A stretch of DNA of 19,770 nt from GYS-P2D sp964489125. GTDB lineage: Bacteria > Bacteroidota > Bacteroidia > Chitinophagales > Saprospiraceae. The position numbers and the translations under genes are program-made. The DNA is taken from NCBI GenBank assembly GCA_964489125.1, contig CAZAXY010000074.1, positions 1 to 19,770 of the forward strand, in the 5' to 3' direction. Below, one piece after another: positions 5,676 to 14,252 of the stretch. The notes beneath the pieces were generated by a model. The model had not been told where the DNA came from. It searched no databases and saw only the letters and a program-made list of their open reading frames with translations. Position 1 is the stretch's first letter. Every line of letters begins with the position of its first letter.

Positions 5676-8656
5676 GCGCGGTCGTTCAAATAGTGCTTCT
5701 CAAAGAATGCACGATATGAATTGGCTGACTTGGTGGTGATGATTTCACGGTAATTCAATTGATTGACCGCAAATAAGTCATAGGAATAGTCGGATCCATC
5801 GAAGATCGTATCTGCATCCTTGTTGAACTGATTGTAATATTCCATAGCCTGTTCCGCATCATCAAATCTACGTAGCAATACTAAGTGCGTTTTATTCTCT
5901 TGATTGAGAAACAAGCTTGTAGATCTTATTCTCAATTTTGAAAATTCTTCGGCATTATATTTATTCAGTTCGGTCTTAAAGTCATTGACTAAATTGCCAT
6001 CTCCACCATAGAGCAAGAATATGATGTAGTGGAGTTTATCCTTTTCCACTCTGAACTTAGATAGATCCTGATCGGCAGACTGATCACCAAAGGCTTCTTC
6101 ATCACCCCGTAAGAATCTAAGCATCTCTCGAGCATAGGTTTGCTCTGGGGTGTTATTGTGCTTTAAAATAACTCCTCTTAAGGCATTGATATATTCATTT
6201 TGCCCATCAATGTTTCCGATAGCCATAGCTCGCAATAGATCAAATTTAGGGGCCATCTTATGCTCTAAACCAAAATCTTTTCGACCCTGCTCAAGTCTTT
6301 CGAATACTATTTGGAAGTTGCCAGCCTCAAACTCTTCATAGGTGTTCTCATAGTAGAGCTGAATTTTCTTTTCATCCGTTAATAATGCCTTTTCATTAGT
6401 TGGATCATTAAGGAAAATCGCAAATGGCGAGTTTGGAAACTCTCCAAGTAGCTTGCTTTTATAAAAGTCAGCTTTAGCTTGATCATTTAGATCTATATAG
6501 TTCAGGTATAGGTAGTAATATGCCTCAACTCGATGCTCTGTTTCTGGATATCGCTCTAACAACTTAGTGAGAGTCTCATTGGACTTAGAGTAGTTTTCGA
6601 TGAAAGATCTTAACCCTGTGCCAAGCTCGAACATGGCTTGTTCTATTTGTGCATTAGTCTTTGACTGAGACTCTTCGTCTGTTGGGATATCTCGAATTAT
6701 TTTGTTGATTTCTTCGGTATAATCTACTTCTCGCTCTTCCACTACAGCAATATCGAGTTCCTCATCAATTACAGAAGAGTTTTTGTTAGATCGACGCCAG
6801 TTGTCTTCAAGAGGTCGAGTCCCCCATCGGCGATTGAAGTCCTGACGACCCTTGAGTACCGTGGATGGATTGTAGGCGAAGAATCTGCTGTTGCCTGATG
6901 AGACTGACGTGGTTATTGATAATTGATTTCCTTCTTTGATTTGCTTATCCTGTTGTTCTTTGATCTTCTTCGCTTCTTCGAGGGCATAGGCCTCTAATGC
7001 TCTAGGGCTCAGACTGCCTAATCTCAACAGACTATCTTTTAGCTCTATGATTCTGATGTTAGAGGCAATGCTTTTTAGATTGGAGGCATATCTCTCTACT
7101 GTTGTATATCGTTCATCTTTCTTAGGCATGATGGTCAAAGTGCTGTCGAAGTAGTTTTTAGCATTGACATATTCTTCACGAGATAAGTAGAGCGTAGCTA
7201 GCCTATTGTAGATTTCTGTTTTATTAGACCCAGAACTGTTAGCCAGAGCTTCATTGAATTTTTCAAACGCCTCCGCTGTCTTGCCATCTGCGAGCAATAT
7301 TTCCGCTTGAGTAAAGTATATAGACCCTCTGTAGGGTTCGTTTTTGCTTTCATTGGCCAATCTTTTGAGTTTTCTGATCGCCGCTTCGCTGGTGGTGGTT
7401 CCTGCTGCCCAACCATTTCTAAGTTGATTCATTTGAGCATGTAACTCCATTTCAAAAGATGGTTTGTAGTTACCGACTTTGGCAAATGCCTCGCTAGCCT
7501 CAGCAGCATTACCTTTTAATTGATGTATTTGTCCTTTGATGAAGGTCAATCTCGCTCGCAGTCTTCTATCCTTATTAGTGTCTATGGCAGTGTCAATTGA
7601 TTTTAAGGCTTCATTGTAGTCCTTCATCTTAATGTGCATGTCAGCCCTAACGACATGGGATTCTGCGAGAATCTCGTTAGTGGCAAAGCCGTCTTCAACT
7701 ATCTTATCCAAATAATACTTGGCATCGAGCCATTTATCACGTTTGATGTACGATTTGGATAACCATAACATACCCTCATAGTATGCTGGACCATGCTTTA
7801 AGAATCCCGCATCAAATGGATTTTCTGTAAGCTTCTTCTTATGCTTTTTATCCTCTTCTAGCGATTTAAGATATGCTTCGTCTTCGTCAAGCTCATCTGG
7901 GGGAGCAGATTCAAGAGAATTATTATTGTCAGCAATACCTTCAATTTTGTCAGTGACCCCAGCTGCTTTGTCTTTGACATCTTCTAGGACTTCTCTTGCT
8001 GTGCGTTTTGAGCCGTTTTTTTTCCGATCTTTTTTAGCTTTTTTTCTGGATTTTATTTCTGCTTGTCTTGCTTGTTCAGCTTCCTTACGAGCTTGATCTC
8101 GCTCTTGTTGTTGAATTTTTCTTTCTCGTTCTTTTTCTTTTTTCCGAGCTTTGGCGTCCTCTTCTCGATCAGGTGATATATATACTCGGGAATCTGGGTC
8201 TTTTGGGTTGAAGTCATCCACAAAGTATGCGAAGGTTTCTTGTGAGGATTCATAATCCCCTTTAAGGTATTGTGATTTACCCATAAGCACATAGCAATCA
8301 TCTACCCATTTGCTGACTTCATGTAGAGATGAAACCTTGATGACTTTTTCAATAGCCTTATCCATATTTTCTGTCACGGACTCTGGGTTTTCGACAGATT
8401 CATAAGGATAGATATTAAGGATGCCATTATAGTTATCTTGATAGCCTTCTTCTAACTGAAGCTTACTTTCTTTATAGAGCTCATTTGCATTAAAGTATCC
8501 ATTATATCGAGCAGTAAGGTCATGAAACTTTCGTCCGACAAATCCTACTTCATCTTTATTTTTTTGTGCCGACGAACAAGAGCTCAAGAAGCTGAGGCTT
8601 GTTGTAGCGACAAAAATCAATATAGCATTTAAAAGAAGTCCTCGTTTGATCATCAT
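5663..8656 (-). CDS. porW: PorW/SprE type IX secretion system lipoprotein with TPR repeats
   Basis: A large periplasmic or outer-membrane lipoprotein of the PorW/SprE family, required for type IX secretion and gliding in studied Bacteroidota. I take the start at ATG 8656 (997 residues). The open frame runs back to 8788, but the upstream part has no signal features, while MMIKRGLLLNAILIFVATTS leads straight into the lipobox LSSC with lipidated Cys27. The ATGs at 8653 and 8689 also fit. After it comes the family block VGRKFHDLTARYNGYFNANE. TPR-like helical pairs occupy about residues 290-550 and the C-terminal third. Residues 164-218 are an almost purely Lys/Arg/Glu/Gln helix, probably a single alpha helix or coiled coil, encoded with several A runs. 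The neighbours, a divergent M23 peptidase and the convergent bactofilin-AtpZ group, support the assignment. Confidence 0.85.
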   Translation of the reverse strand: MMIKRGLLLNAILIFVATTSLSFLSSCSSAQKNKDEVGFVGRKFHDLTARYNGYFNANELYKESKLQLEEGYQDNYNGILNIYPYESVENPESVTENMDKAIEKVIKVSSLHEVSKWVDDCYVLMGKSQYLKGDYESSQETFAYFVDDFNPKDPDSRVYISPDREEDAKARKKEKERERKIQQQERDQARKEAEQARQAEIKSRKKAKKDRKKNGSKRTAREVLEDVKDKAAGVTDKIEGIADNNNSLESAPPDELDEDEAYLKSLEEDKKHKKKLTENPFDAGFLKHGPAYYEGMLWLSKSYIKRDKWLDAKYYLDKIVEDGFATNEILAESHVVRADMHIKMKDYNEALKSIDTAIDTNKDRRLRARLTFIKGQIHQLKGNAAEASEAFAKVGNYKPSFEMELHAQMNQLRNGWAAGTTTSEAAIRKLKRLANESKNEPYRGSIYFTQAEILLADGKTAEAFEKFNEALANSSGSNKTEIYNRLATLYLSREEYVNAKNYFDSTLTIMPKKDERYTTVERYASNLKSIASNIRIIELKDSLLRLGSLSPRALEAYALEEAKKIKEQQDKQIKEGNQLSITTSVSSGNSRFFAYNPSTVLKGRQDFNRRWGTRPLEDNWRRSNKNSSVIDEELDIAVVEEREVDYTEEINKIIRDIPTDEESQSKTNAQIEQAMFELGTGLRSFIENYSKSNETLTKLLERYPETEHRVEAYYYLYLNYIDLNDQAKADFYKSKLLGEFPNSPFAIFLNDPTNEKALLTDEKKIQLYYENTYEEFEAGNFQIVFERLEQGRKDFGLEHKMAPKFDLLRAMAIGNIDGQNEYINALRGVILKHNNTPEQTYAREMLRFLRGDEEAFGDQSADQDLSKFRVEKDKLHYIIFLLYGGDGNLVNDFKTELNKYNAEEFSKLRIRSTSLFLNQENKTHLVLLRRFDDAEQAMEYYNQFNKDADTIFDGSDYSYDLFAVNQLNYREIITTKSANSYRAFFEKHYLNDRAEDK

Positions 8657-8818
8657 GAGCGGGTCTCTTGAATGGTTAATTACTCCCATAACTCTGCCAA
8701 ATAGCGCGACTCTATAGCTTATACACTTATGATTATAACCAAAGGTGCTGGAACTGAGTAGTCTGACCGTATATAATAGGCAATACAATAACCGTTTTAT
8801 TTCTATTTTATTATAAGA

Positions 8819-8826
8819 TACATTTG
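8819..8826 (+). promoter_or_regulatory. TAnnTTTG -7 element at the M23 peptidase start
   Basis: TACATTTG is a full match to the Bacteroidota -7 consensus TAnnTTTG. It ends 5 bases before the ATG at 8832, so transcription would begin within a few bases of the start codon and give a nearly leaderless mRNA. No good TTG element is visible at the expected -33 distance (T-rich GTTTTA there), so the match could be chance. Confidence 0.4.
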
Positions 8827-8831
8827 TGTCA

Positions 8832-9686
8832 ATGAATGAGAACAGGGGTAAAAAAGATGGATTTTTTCAACGTTTGAAGGAAGAGTATAGATTAGTAGTA
8901 TTTACTTCTGATACTTTTCAAGAAGTGCGCTCTTTTGATCTCAGTCTCAGAAGTATCTATGGATTGATAAGTATGGCATGTCTGATCTTGCTGATTGGGT
9001 TTTATGCCTTGTTTGCTCTGACACCTCTGAAACATATAATACCTGGATATGGCCAGATTGAAGCAAATGCAGATTTCATTAGGTTAATTGAGGAGATAGA
9101 TGGTATAGATGATGAGTTGAATGCGCAACAGACCTATCTCTCCGCTATGAGGACGATGCTTACCATCCCAGAAGTATCTAAAATGCCAGATCATAGCCAG
9201 GGGAAGACTTCAATAGATAGAGCACCAATGAAGCCTAATCCCCAGCCGAAAACTAAAATGAAGAAGTCCATAAAAAATGATATTTCTATAAATCATAACA
9301 TATATGATACTTGGCTATCAGCGGAGGTAATTCTACCTGTACAGGGAATCGTAAGTTCTCAATTTATGCCTGAGATCAAGCACTATGGTGTAGATATACT
9401 CGCTCCAGAAAGTAGTCCGATTAATTCTATTATGGACGGCTATGTATTTAGCTCAGGTTGGGATCTAGAGACGGGCTATACGATAGGAGTCCAGCATGAT
9501 GGTAATATTTTATCATTTTATAAGCATAACTCAATTTTATTGAAAGAGAAAGGTACTTTTGTCCAAGCAGGAGAGGCTATCGCCATAATAGGCAACACAG
9601 GAACACTCTCGAGTGGCCCTCACCTACATTTTGAGTTATGGCATAGTGGAAAACCACTGAATCCTGAAGACTTTCTAAATTTTTAA
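8832..9686 (+). CDS. M23-family metallopeptidase, membrane-anchored
   Basis: A 284-residue LytM-type zinc endopeptidase expected to cut peptide cross-links of peptidoglycan in the periplasm. A basic cytoplasmic N-terminus of about 44 residues is followed by one transmembrane helix (about 45-63), a short helical region (75-112) and a Pro/Lys-rich linker. The M23 domain fills about 160-284. The active-site set is complete: H184 and D188 in KHYGVD, H232 in FYKHNS, and H264/H266 in HLHFE. ATG at 8832 is preferred to the in-frame GTG at 8826, which forms the end of a perfect -7 element. The stop overlaps the next ATG by one base, so translation of the phosphatase is probably coupled. It is divergent from PorW and near a bactofilin, a common partner of M23 enzymes. 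Confidence 0.88.
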   Translation: MNENRGKKDGFFQRLKEEYRLVVFTSDTFQEVRSFDLSLRSIYGLISMACLILLIGFYALFALTPLKHIIPGYGQIEANADFIRLIEEIDGIDDELNAQQTYLSAMRTMLTIPEVSKMPDHSQGKTSIDRAPMKPNPQPKTKMKKSIKNDISINHNIYDTWLSAEVILPVQGIVSSQFMPEIKHYGVDILAPESSPINSIMDGYVFSSGWDLETGYTIGVQHDGNILSFYKHNSILLKEKGTFVQAGEAIAIIGNTGTLSSGPHLHFELWHSGKPLNPEDFLNF

Positions 9687-10120
9687 TGAAAATGAGTAAT
9701 CCAGATCTTAAAGAGATAAAAGGCGATGATGGAAAAACCTTAAGTCCAATATTGCCTGAAAACGTCAAGAATTATCTAATTGATATCGACGGCACGGTAA
9801 CAGACGATGTTCCTAATGAAGAGCCGGAGAGAATGGTCACGTGTGAACCATATCCTGATGCCTTGGAGATATTGAACAAGTGGTTCGATGAGGGACACAT
9901 AATCACCTTCTTCACTTCTCGGACAGAAGAGCATCGTTCAGTTACAGAGACTTGGCTGAAGAAGCATGGGTTCAAGTATCATGGCCTTCTCATGAATAAA
10001 CCTCGTGGAGGCAACTATCATTGGATAGATAATCACATGGTTCGTGCTACGAGATTTAAAGGGAAGTTCACTGACCTGATCACGGTTAGTAAGGAGATTG
10101 AAGTATTTGCAAAGGACTAA
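9686..10120 (+). CDS. HAD-superfamily phosphatase-like protein
   Basis: A 144-residue cytoplasmic protein with the HAD motif series: motif I YLIDIDGTVTDD (D33, D35), motif II FFTSRT (T77 or S78), a lysine in NKPRGG (K105) as motif III, and an acidic motif IV in WIDN (D115). All catalytic positions are present, so a small phosphotransferase or phosphatase is expected. Bacteroidota homologues are often annotated phosphoheptose isomerase, but nothing here resembles a SIS-domain isomerase, so I would not use that name; the substrate is unknown. The start ATG overlaps the M23 stop (TAATG), and a second ATG two codons later could also serve. The 3' end overlaps the convergent epimerase gene by 4 bp. 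Confidence 0.7.
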   Translation: MKMSNPDLKEIKGDDGKTLSPILPENVKNYLIDIDGTVTDDVPNEEPERMVTCEPYPDALEILNKWFDEGHIITFFTSRTEEHRSVTETWLKKHGFKYHGLLMNKPRGGNYHWIDNHMVRATRFKGKFTDLITVSKEIEVFAKD

Positions 10121-11028
10121 GACTGGTAAATATCTCGTAAGGCACTTGTGAGATCTGGAAAATAGAATTTATATCCGCTGTTCTCGATGCGATCAGTAGA
10201 TACTCGAGTGCTATTGAGTACGACCCGTGACATTTCACCAAACAACATCTTAATAGAAAAAGCAGGTGCAGGCATCAGCAATGCTTTTTTATTTATGGCT
10301 TGTCGCAGTTGATCGGTGAATTCGTAGTTGGTCCATTCTTCAGGCGCAGAGGTGTTATAGATGGTATGTTCCATTGAAGTAGTCATACAATGATGTATGA
10401 ATCCGGATATATCCTTCATGTGTATCCATGGTAGATATTGCTTGCCACTACCTAGGTAGTTAGCCATGCCAAATGGAATAGTCTTAGCCATCTTATCTAA
10501 GGCTCCAGCTTCCTTGGTTAACACAGTCGATATTCTAAGTATAGAGAAGTTGGCTGTTAGCTCTGTAGCATGTTGTGCTGCCTCTTCCCAGGCCTGACAG
10601 ACTTCTGATAAGAACTCTTTATTATGTGGAAGGTCATCTTCCGCAGCAATATCATGTCCTGTGTCACCATAATAACCAACCGCAGAGGCAGAAACGAAAG
10701 ACCTCAATTTGATTCCTCTGCGAGCAAGATTATGAATTAGAAATGCAGTGCTCTCAGTTCGACTTGAGATGATAATCTTTTTCCTCTTTTTGGTCCACTT
10801 CTGATCTGCTACACCTGCACCAGATAAATTAATCACGTGATCAGGTACGAAGTTGGCAATGTCGAATTTGATTTCAGCCTGGTCCCAATGAAGGAAGGTC
10901 TCATCTCGTTCACATCTCTGTTTGTTGCGACTTAGCGATCTTACCTGATATCCTTTGGCACTGAGGTAGGAAGTAAGATGTTGACCCACTGATCCCGATC
11001 CTCCCGCTATTAGCACATTGTTAGACAT
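10117..11028 (-). CDS. TIGR01777-family NAD(P)-dependent epimerase/oxidoreductase
   Basis: An extended short-chain dehydrogenase-like protein of the YfcH/TIGR01777 group, 303 residues from ATG 11028. The Rossmann dinucleotide motif is near the start (VLIAGGSGSVGQHL, Gly at 9, 10, 12 and 15). It is followed by HVINLSGAGVAD, the FVSASAVGYYGD block holding the tyrosine region, and PWIHMKD. The C-terminal PAFSIKMLFGEMSRVVLNSTRV to FPDLTSALRD matches the DUF1731 tail of the family. The frame also has an ATG at 11061, but that would place 11 extra residues before the nucleotide-binding strand, and the 11028 start has an A-rich upstream sequence typical of this phylum. Substrate is unknown for the family. 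It is divergent from the ABC importer and overlaps the HAD gene tail to tail. Confidence 0.85.
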   Translation of the reverse strand: MSNNVLIAGGSGSVGQHLTSYLSAKGYQVRSLSRNKQRCERDETFLHWDQAEIKFDIANFVPDHVINLSGAGVADQKWTKKRKKIIISSRTESTAFLIHNLARRGIKLRSFVSASAVGYYGDTGHDIAAEDDLPHNKEFLSEVCQAWEEAAQHATELTANFSILRISTVLTKEAGALDKMAKTIPFGMANYLGSGKQYLPWIHMKDISGFIHHCMTTSMEHTIYNTSAPEEWTNYEFTDQLRQAINKKALLMPAPAFSIKMLFGEMSRVVLNSTRVSTDRIENSGYKFYFPDLTSALRDIYQS

Positions 11029-11117
11029 TTTAAAAAAGATCTTTGAATTTACTAAGCCCATTTATAGTCTGTTTGTTTATCTGTACCTTTCTGTTTTTGT
11101 ACTGTAAAACCCTCTGA

Positions 11118-12869
11118 ATGCTTATGCGATCCAGTTGTATATCTCTTTTTATGGCAGTATGCTTTCTGCTCTGCGCCTGCCGGTCCGATGAAAGAACCGT
11201 TCAGACGAGTCTTGATGAGGTCGTTGTTCGCCTGTTAAAAGAGCCTCAGCGCCTTAATCCTATGCTATACACCTTGCCAGAGGCAGGTATCGTCATGGAG
11301 CATATGTATTTATCCCTTTGTGATTTTGACCCTGTCAGTGGCGATTGGGTGCCAGTTCTAGCAACTAAGGTGCCAGAGATTAAGACCTCCAAGAATGAAG
11401 ATGGAGAGACTGAAAAAACTATGGAGATTGAAATCTTACCTGAGGCAGTATGGAGTGATGGTAGTCCGATAACAGCGCATGACATAGAATTTACTATGAA
11501 GCTGACTAGGCTTGCTGGAAATAGTTCTCCTCGGTGGGCTGCATGGAAGCAGTTGACTGGGGAACTTAAGGAAATATTCATTGACGAGAATAACCCTAAG
11601 AAGTTTCAGCTTACGACAATTGGAGATTTTTTCCTTACAACAGATGGATTGCTTTCAGCAGAAATTGTTCCGAGTCATATCTATGATAGCGGAGGCAAAC
11701 TCAAAAACTACTCCTATCAAGATTTAAAAAATATGGAAGATGGTCATGTGGAAGGCGATAGTACATTGGCAGCAGTTGCGCGGGAGTTTAGTAGTGCTAA
11801 GTATTCTCGAGAGCTTATTATTGAGGGCGCCGGACCATACAAGATCAAACAGTGGGAGCCTGGTCAGTTCATCGTGTTGAAGCGAAAAGAAAACTGGTGG
11901 GGTAGTGCCTATCCGAATCGAACATTACTTGCAGCCTATCCTGAGCGCATTATTTATCAGTTCATTGCTGACCATACTGTGGCAATCACACAACTTAAGA
12001 GTGGGGATATTGATGTGATTTCCCTAGCCAGAGTTTCTAACAATACTTACTTGGATCTGCAACAGGACTCCATCATATCATCGATGTATGATTTTCATAC
12101 TCCAAAGCTGCCAAGGGTGTATTATTTATTGCTCAATAATCAGGATCCAAGACTTGCTGATATACATGTCAGGAAGGCTCTTGCTCATTGCATTGACATA
12201 GACAGGATTATTAATCAGCAGGAAAAAGGTTTGGGGCAAAAAATCGCGGGCCCTATTAGTCCTGGACAAACAGGGTACATGAGTTCAATTCCATCACCTG
12301 AGTATAACTTAGATCTGGCCAAGTCGTTGTTGGTAGATGGAGGGTGGAAGGACTTAGATGGAGATGGAATAGTTGAAAAAGATGGCAAAGAATTGAACTT
12401 GAGATTCTTTATAACTGGATCATCATTGAGTACTGTGATCTCTAGTCTGCTAAAAGAGAGCGCGCGAGAGGCAGGAATTAATATAGAACTCATCACTAAG
12501 CCCACCCGTGCTACTCGTCAGGAAAATCTTGTTACTGGCAACTTTGAGATATCTGCCCAGGTCATAACTAGTGAGGGGAAAACAGATTTATATCGTCAGT
12601 TCCATTCTGATCAGATAGGTGCAAACGGATATAACTGGGGCGGTTATTCAGATGCAGGAGTAGACCAACTTATTGAGAAAATACGATATACCGATGATGA
12701 ACAAGAGCGTTTAAGAGCATATCATGATGTGCAACGGGAGATAGCAAAAGATCAGCCTGTTATATTCCTATATGCACCATTCGAAAAACTTGTAGTATCT
12801 AAAGATTTCGTGCCCGTCGTTTCCTCTAAGAGACCAGGCTTTTTCGTTAATGCCTTTAAGCCTTCTTGA
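11118..12869 (+). CDS. Peptide-type ABC transporter substrate-binding lipoprotein (SBP family 5)
   Basis: A 583-residue extracytoplasmic solute-binding protein of the oligopeptide/dipeptide/nickel class. A lipoprotein signal is clear: MRSSCISLFMAVCFL then lipobox LCAC with Cys21 (Cys19 if the ATG at 11124 is used). Family landmarks include EPQRLNPMLYT, PEAVWSDGSPITAHDIEFTMK, GAGPYKIKQWEPGQFIVL, the late signature LADIHVRKALAHCIDIDRII, and DLAKSLLVDGGWKDLDGDGI. The length is slightly above that of many homologues (about 520-550). It is the first gene of an operon with two permeases, 14 bp before the first. The ligand is probably a peptide but cannot be read from the sequence. The cleaved Cys is followed by RSDERT, a charged stretch of the kind that can affect outer-membrane sorting in this phylum. 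Confidence 0.88.
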   Translation: MLMRSSCISLFMAVCFLLCACRSDERTVQTSLDEVVVRLLKEPQRLNPMLYTLPEAGIVMEHMYLSLCDFDPVSGDWVPVLATKVPEIKTSKNEDGETEKTMEIEILPEAVWSDGSPITAHDIEFTMKLTRLAGNSSPRWAAWKQLTGELKEIFIDENNPKKFQLTTIGDFFLTTDGLLSAEIVPSHIYDSGGKLKNYSYQDLKNMEDGHVEGDSTLAAVAREFSSAKYSRELIIEGAGPYKIKQWEPGQFIVLKRKENWWGSAYPNRTLLAAYPERIIYQFIADHTVAITQLKSGDIDVISLARVSNNTYLDLQQDSIISSMYDFHTPKLPRVYYLLLNNQDPRLADIHVRKALAHCIDIDRIINQQEKGLGQKIAGPISPGQTGYMSSIPSPEYNLDLAKSLLVDGGWKDLDGDGIVEKDGKELNLRFFITGSSLSTVISSLLKESAREAGINIELITKPTRATRQENLVTGNFEISAQVITSEGKTDLYRQFHSDQIGANGYNWGGYSDAGVDQLIEKIRYTDDEQERLRAYHDVQREIAKDQPVIFLYAPFEKLVVSKDFVPVVSSKRPGFFVNAFKPS

Positions 12870-12883
12870 TTCAGTAGGAATTT

Positions 12884-14251
12884 ATGTTTACGCTCATTCT
12901 TAATAGGCTACTATTACTGATACCAACCTTGTTCATAATCCTGCTATGCACCTATGCCTTAAGTACTTACGTACCAGGAGATGAGGTAGCCATCAGGCTA
13001 GAGCTTGCAGGTGAATCGACATCTTTCGATGCGACTCGATATGATGATACATACAGAAGAATGGAACAAAGCTTGGGTTTATCGGGCCCAAATTTTTATC
13101 TATCTATGGTCCCGAGCTATCATCCCAAAGATCCCTATGACATTGTCCCAGCGTACTCACGCAAGACATTATTGAAACTCAATAACCAAGTAAAAGATTG
13201 GGCTAAGGTTCATAATTACTACCTATCCATAAAATCTCTGCTTGCTCAAGTTCACTCGGATCCCCACTATAGAAATCTCAAGTTTCAGCTAAATATGCTA
13301 CTGAAGATTGATCGAGTTGACAAGCTATCGAGTCTGGGATCTGAACCTAACTATGATGATGATATAGTATTAGCGATTAATAAATTGAATCAGCACATCG
13401 GTCTGATGTCATTGGATAAATCAATGATTTATCCTGTGCTTAGATGGAACGGTACAGATAACCAATTTCATAATTGGGTTAGAAGATTTTGGTCTGGTGA
13501 TAATATCTCCCTTTTGGATGGAGTCCCTGTATACAAGAAAATTGGGAAGAGTCTGAGATGGACGGCGGCGCTTTCGCTGCTCAGCCTGTCCATTTCATGC
13601 GTGCTTACGGTATTTTTAGCCTTGTGGCTTGAGCGCACTGAAGGTCACTGGTCTTCACGATTCGTTAATACAGTACTGTATTTCTTTTATGCTATGCCAC
13701 TGTTTTGGTTAGCCACGATGGCGATTGTTTTTCTAACTACGGATGACTATGGTAGCTGGACTCATATATTTCCAGCTATTGGGATTAGATATTGGCAGTT
13801 GGAGGGTTCATTCTGGAGTGATATAGGAGTATACGGGAGGCAGTTGATATTGCCATTGTTATGTATGGTTCTCGTGAGTTTATCATATCTGACCAGGCAG
13901 CTCGTTACGGACATTAATCGCCAGCGAGGCAAGTTATATGCTACTCTGGCTCGTGCCAAGGGCGCCAATCCAAAGAGATTGAGTTGGCATCATCTGCTAC
14001 CTAATGCGCTAATGCCATATATCACTATAGTGACTGGAGCACTACCTAGGGTAATAATTGGGTCTACAGTAATAGAAGTCATATTCAATATACCTGGAAC
14101 TGGGAAGCTATTGCTGGACTCTATCTATCAGGGAGATTGGCCTGTGATCTTTTCTATTATTCTACTGGTTGGATTGATTACCGTGCTATCATATTTACTT
14201 GCTGATATATTATATGCGCGATTCTTCCCTCATATAATTCAATCTTCCTGA
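12884..14251 (+). CDS. ABC transporter permease, DppB/OppB type, with large periplasmic insertion
   Basis: A 455-residue inner-membrane permease. TM1 is at about 8-30 and ends in the family motif YVPGDEV; the LGLSGP block follows at 64-69. In ordinary DppB proteins the QYxxWLxxxLxGDLG-type segment comes soon after this. Here it (NWVRRFWSGDN...PVYKKI) appears only at about 197-220, so roughly 120 residues (about 75-195) are inserted, on the periplasmic side by topology. The remaining helices and the coupling (EAA) loop TLARAKGANPKRLSWHHLLP at about 354-373 are intact, followed by IEVIFNIPGTGKLLLDSI. Typical DppB length is 310-340. AGGA lies 4 bases before the ATG, one of the few Shine-Dalgarno-like sites here. 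The stop is 1 base before the partner permease. No ATPase gene is nearby. Confidence 0.85.
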   Translation: MFTLILNRLLLLIPTLFIILLCTYALSTYVPGDEVAIRLELAGESTSFDATRYDDTYRRMEQSLGLSGPNFYLSMVPSYHPKDPYDIVPAYSRKTLLKLNNQVKDWAKVHNYYLSIKSLLAQVHSDPHYRNLKFQLNMLLKIDRVDKLSSLGSEPNYDDDIVLAINKLNQHIGLMSLDKSMIYPVLRWNGTDNQFHNWVRRFWSGDNISLLDGVPVYKKIGKSLRWTAALSLLSLSISCVLTVFLALWLERTEGHWSSRFVNTVLYFFYAMPLFWLATMAIVFLTTDDYGSWTHIFPAIGIRYWQLEGSFWSDIGVYGRQLILPLLCMVLVSLSYLTRQLVTDINRQRGKLYATLARAKGANPKRLSWHHLLPNALMPYITIVTGALPRVIIGSTVIEVIFNIPGTGKLLLDSIYQGDWPVIFSIILLVGLITVLSYLLADILYARFFPHIIQSS

Positions 14252-14252
14252 T

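Noticed and set aside
8657..8788. N-terminal extension of PorW to the ATG at 8788
   Set aside because: The extra 44 residues have no signal-peptide character and would place the lipobox deep inside; the ATG at 8656 gives a normal lipoprotein signal.
11029..11061. Upstream ATG of the epimerase gene
   Set aside because: It adds 11 residues before the first Rossmann strand; family members normally begin right at that strand.
11084..11091. TACCTTTC as the -7 element of the ABC operon
   Set aside because: One base off consensus and no TTG at a usable distance (8 or 38 nt spacers only).
12340..12400. DLDGDGIVEKDGKE in the binding protein as an EF-hand calcium site
   Set aside because: A loop of this kind recurs in peptide-binding proteins of this family, and the window gives no sign of a calcium role.
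11246..12505. Long antisense open frames (111 and 96 codons) inside the binding-protein gene
   Set aside because: They are shadows of the well-supported lipoprotein gene, with no domain or start signal.
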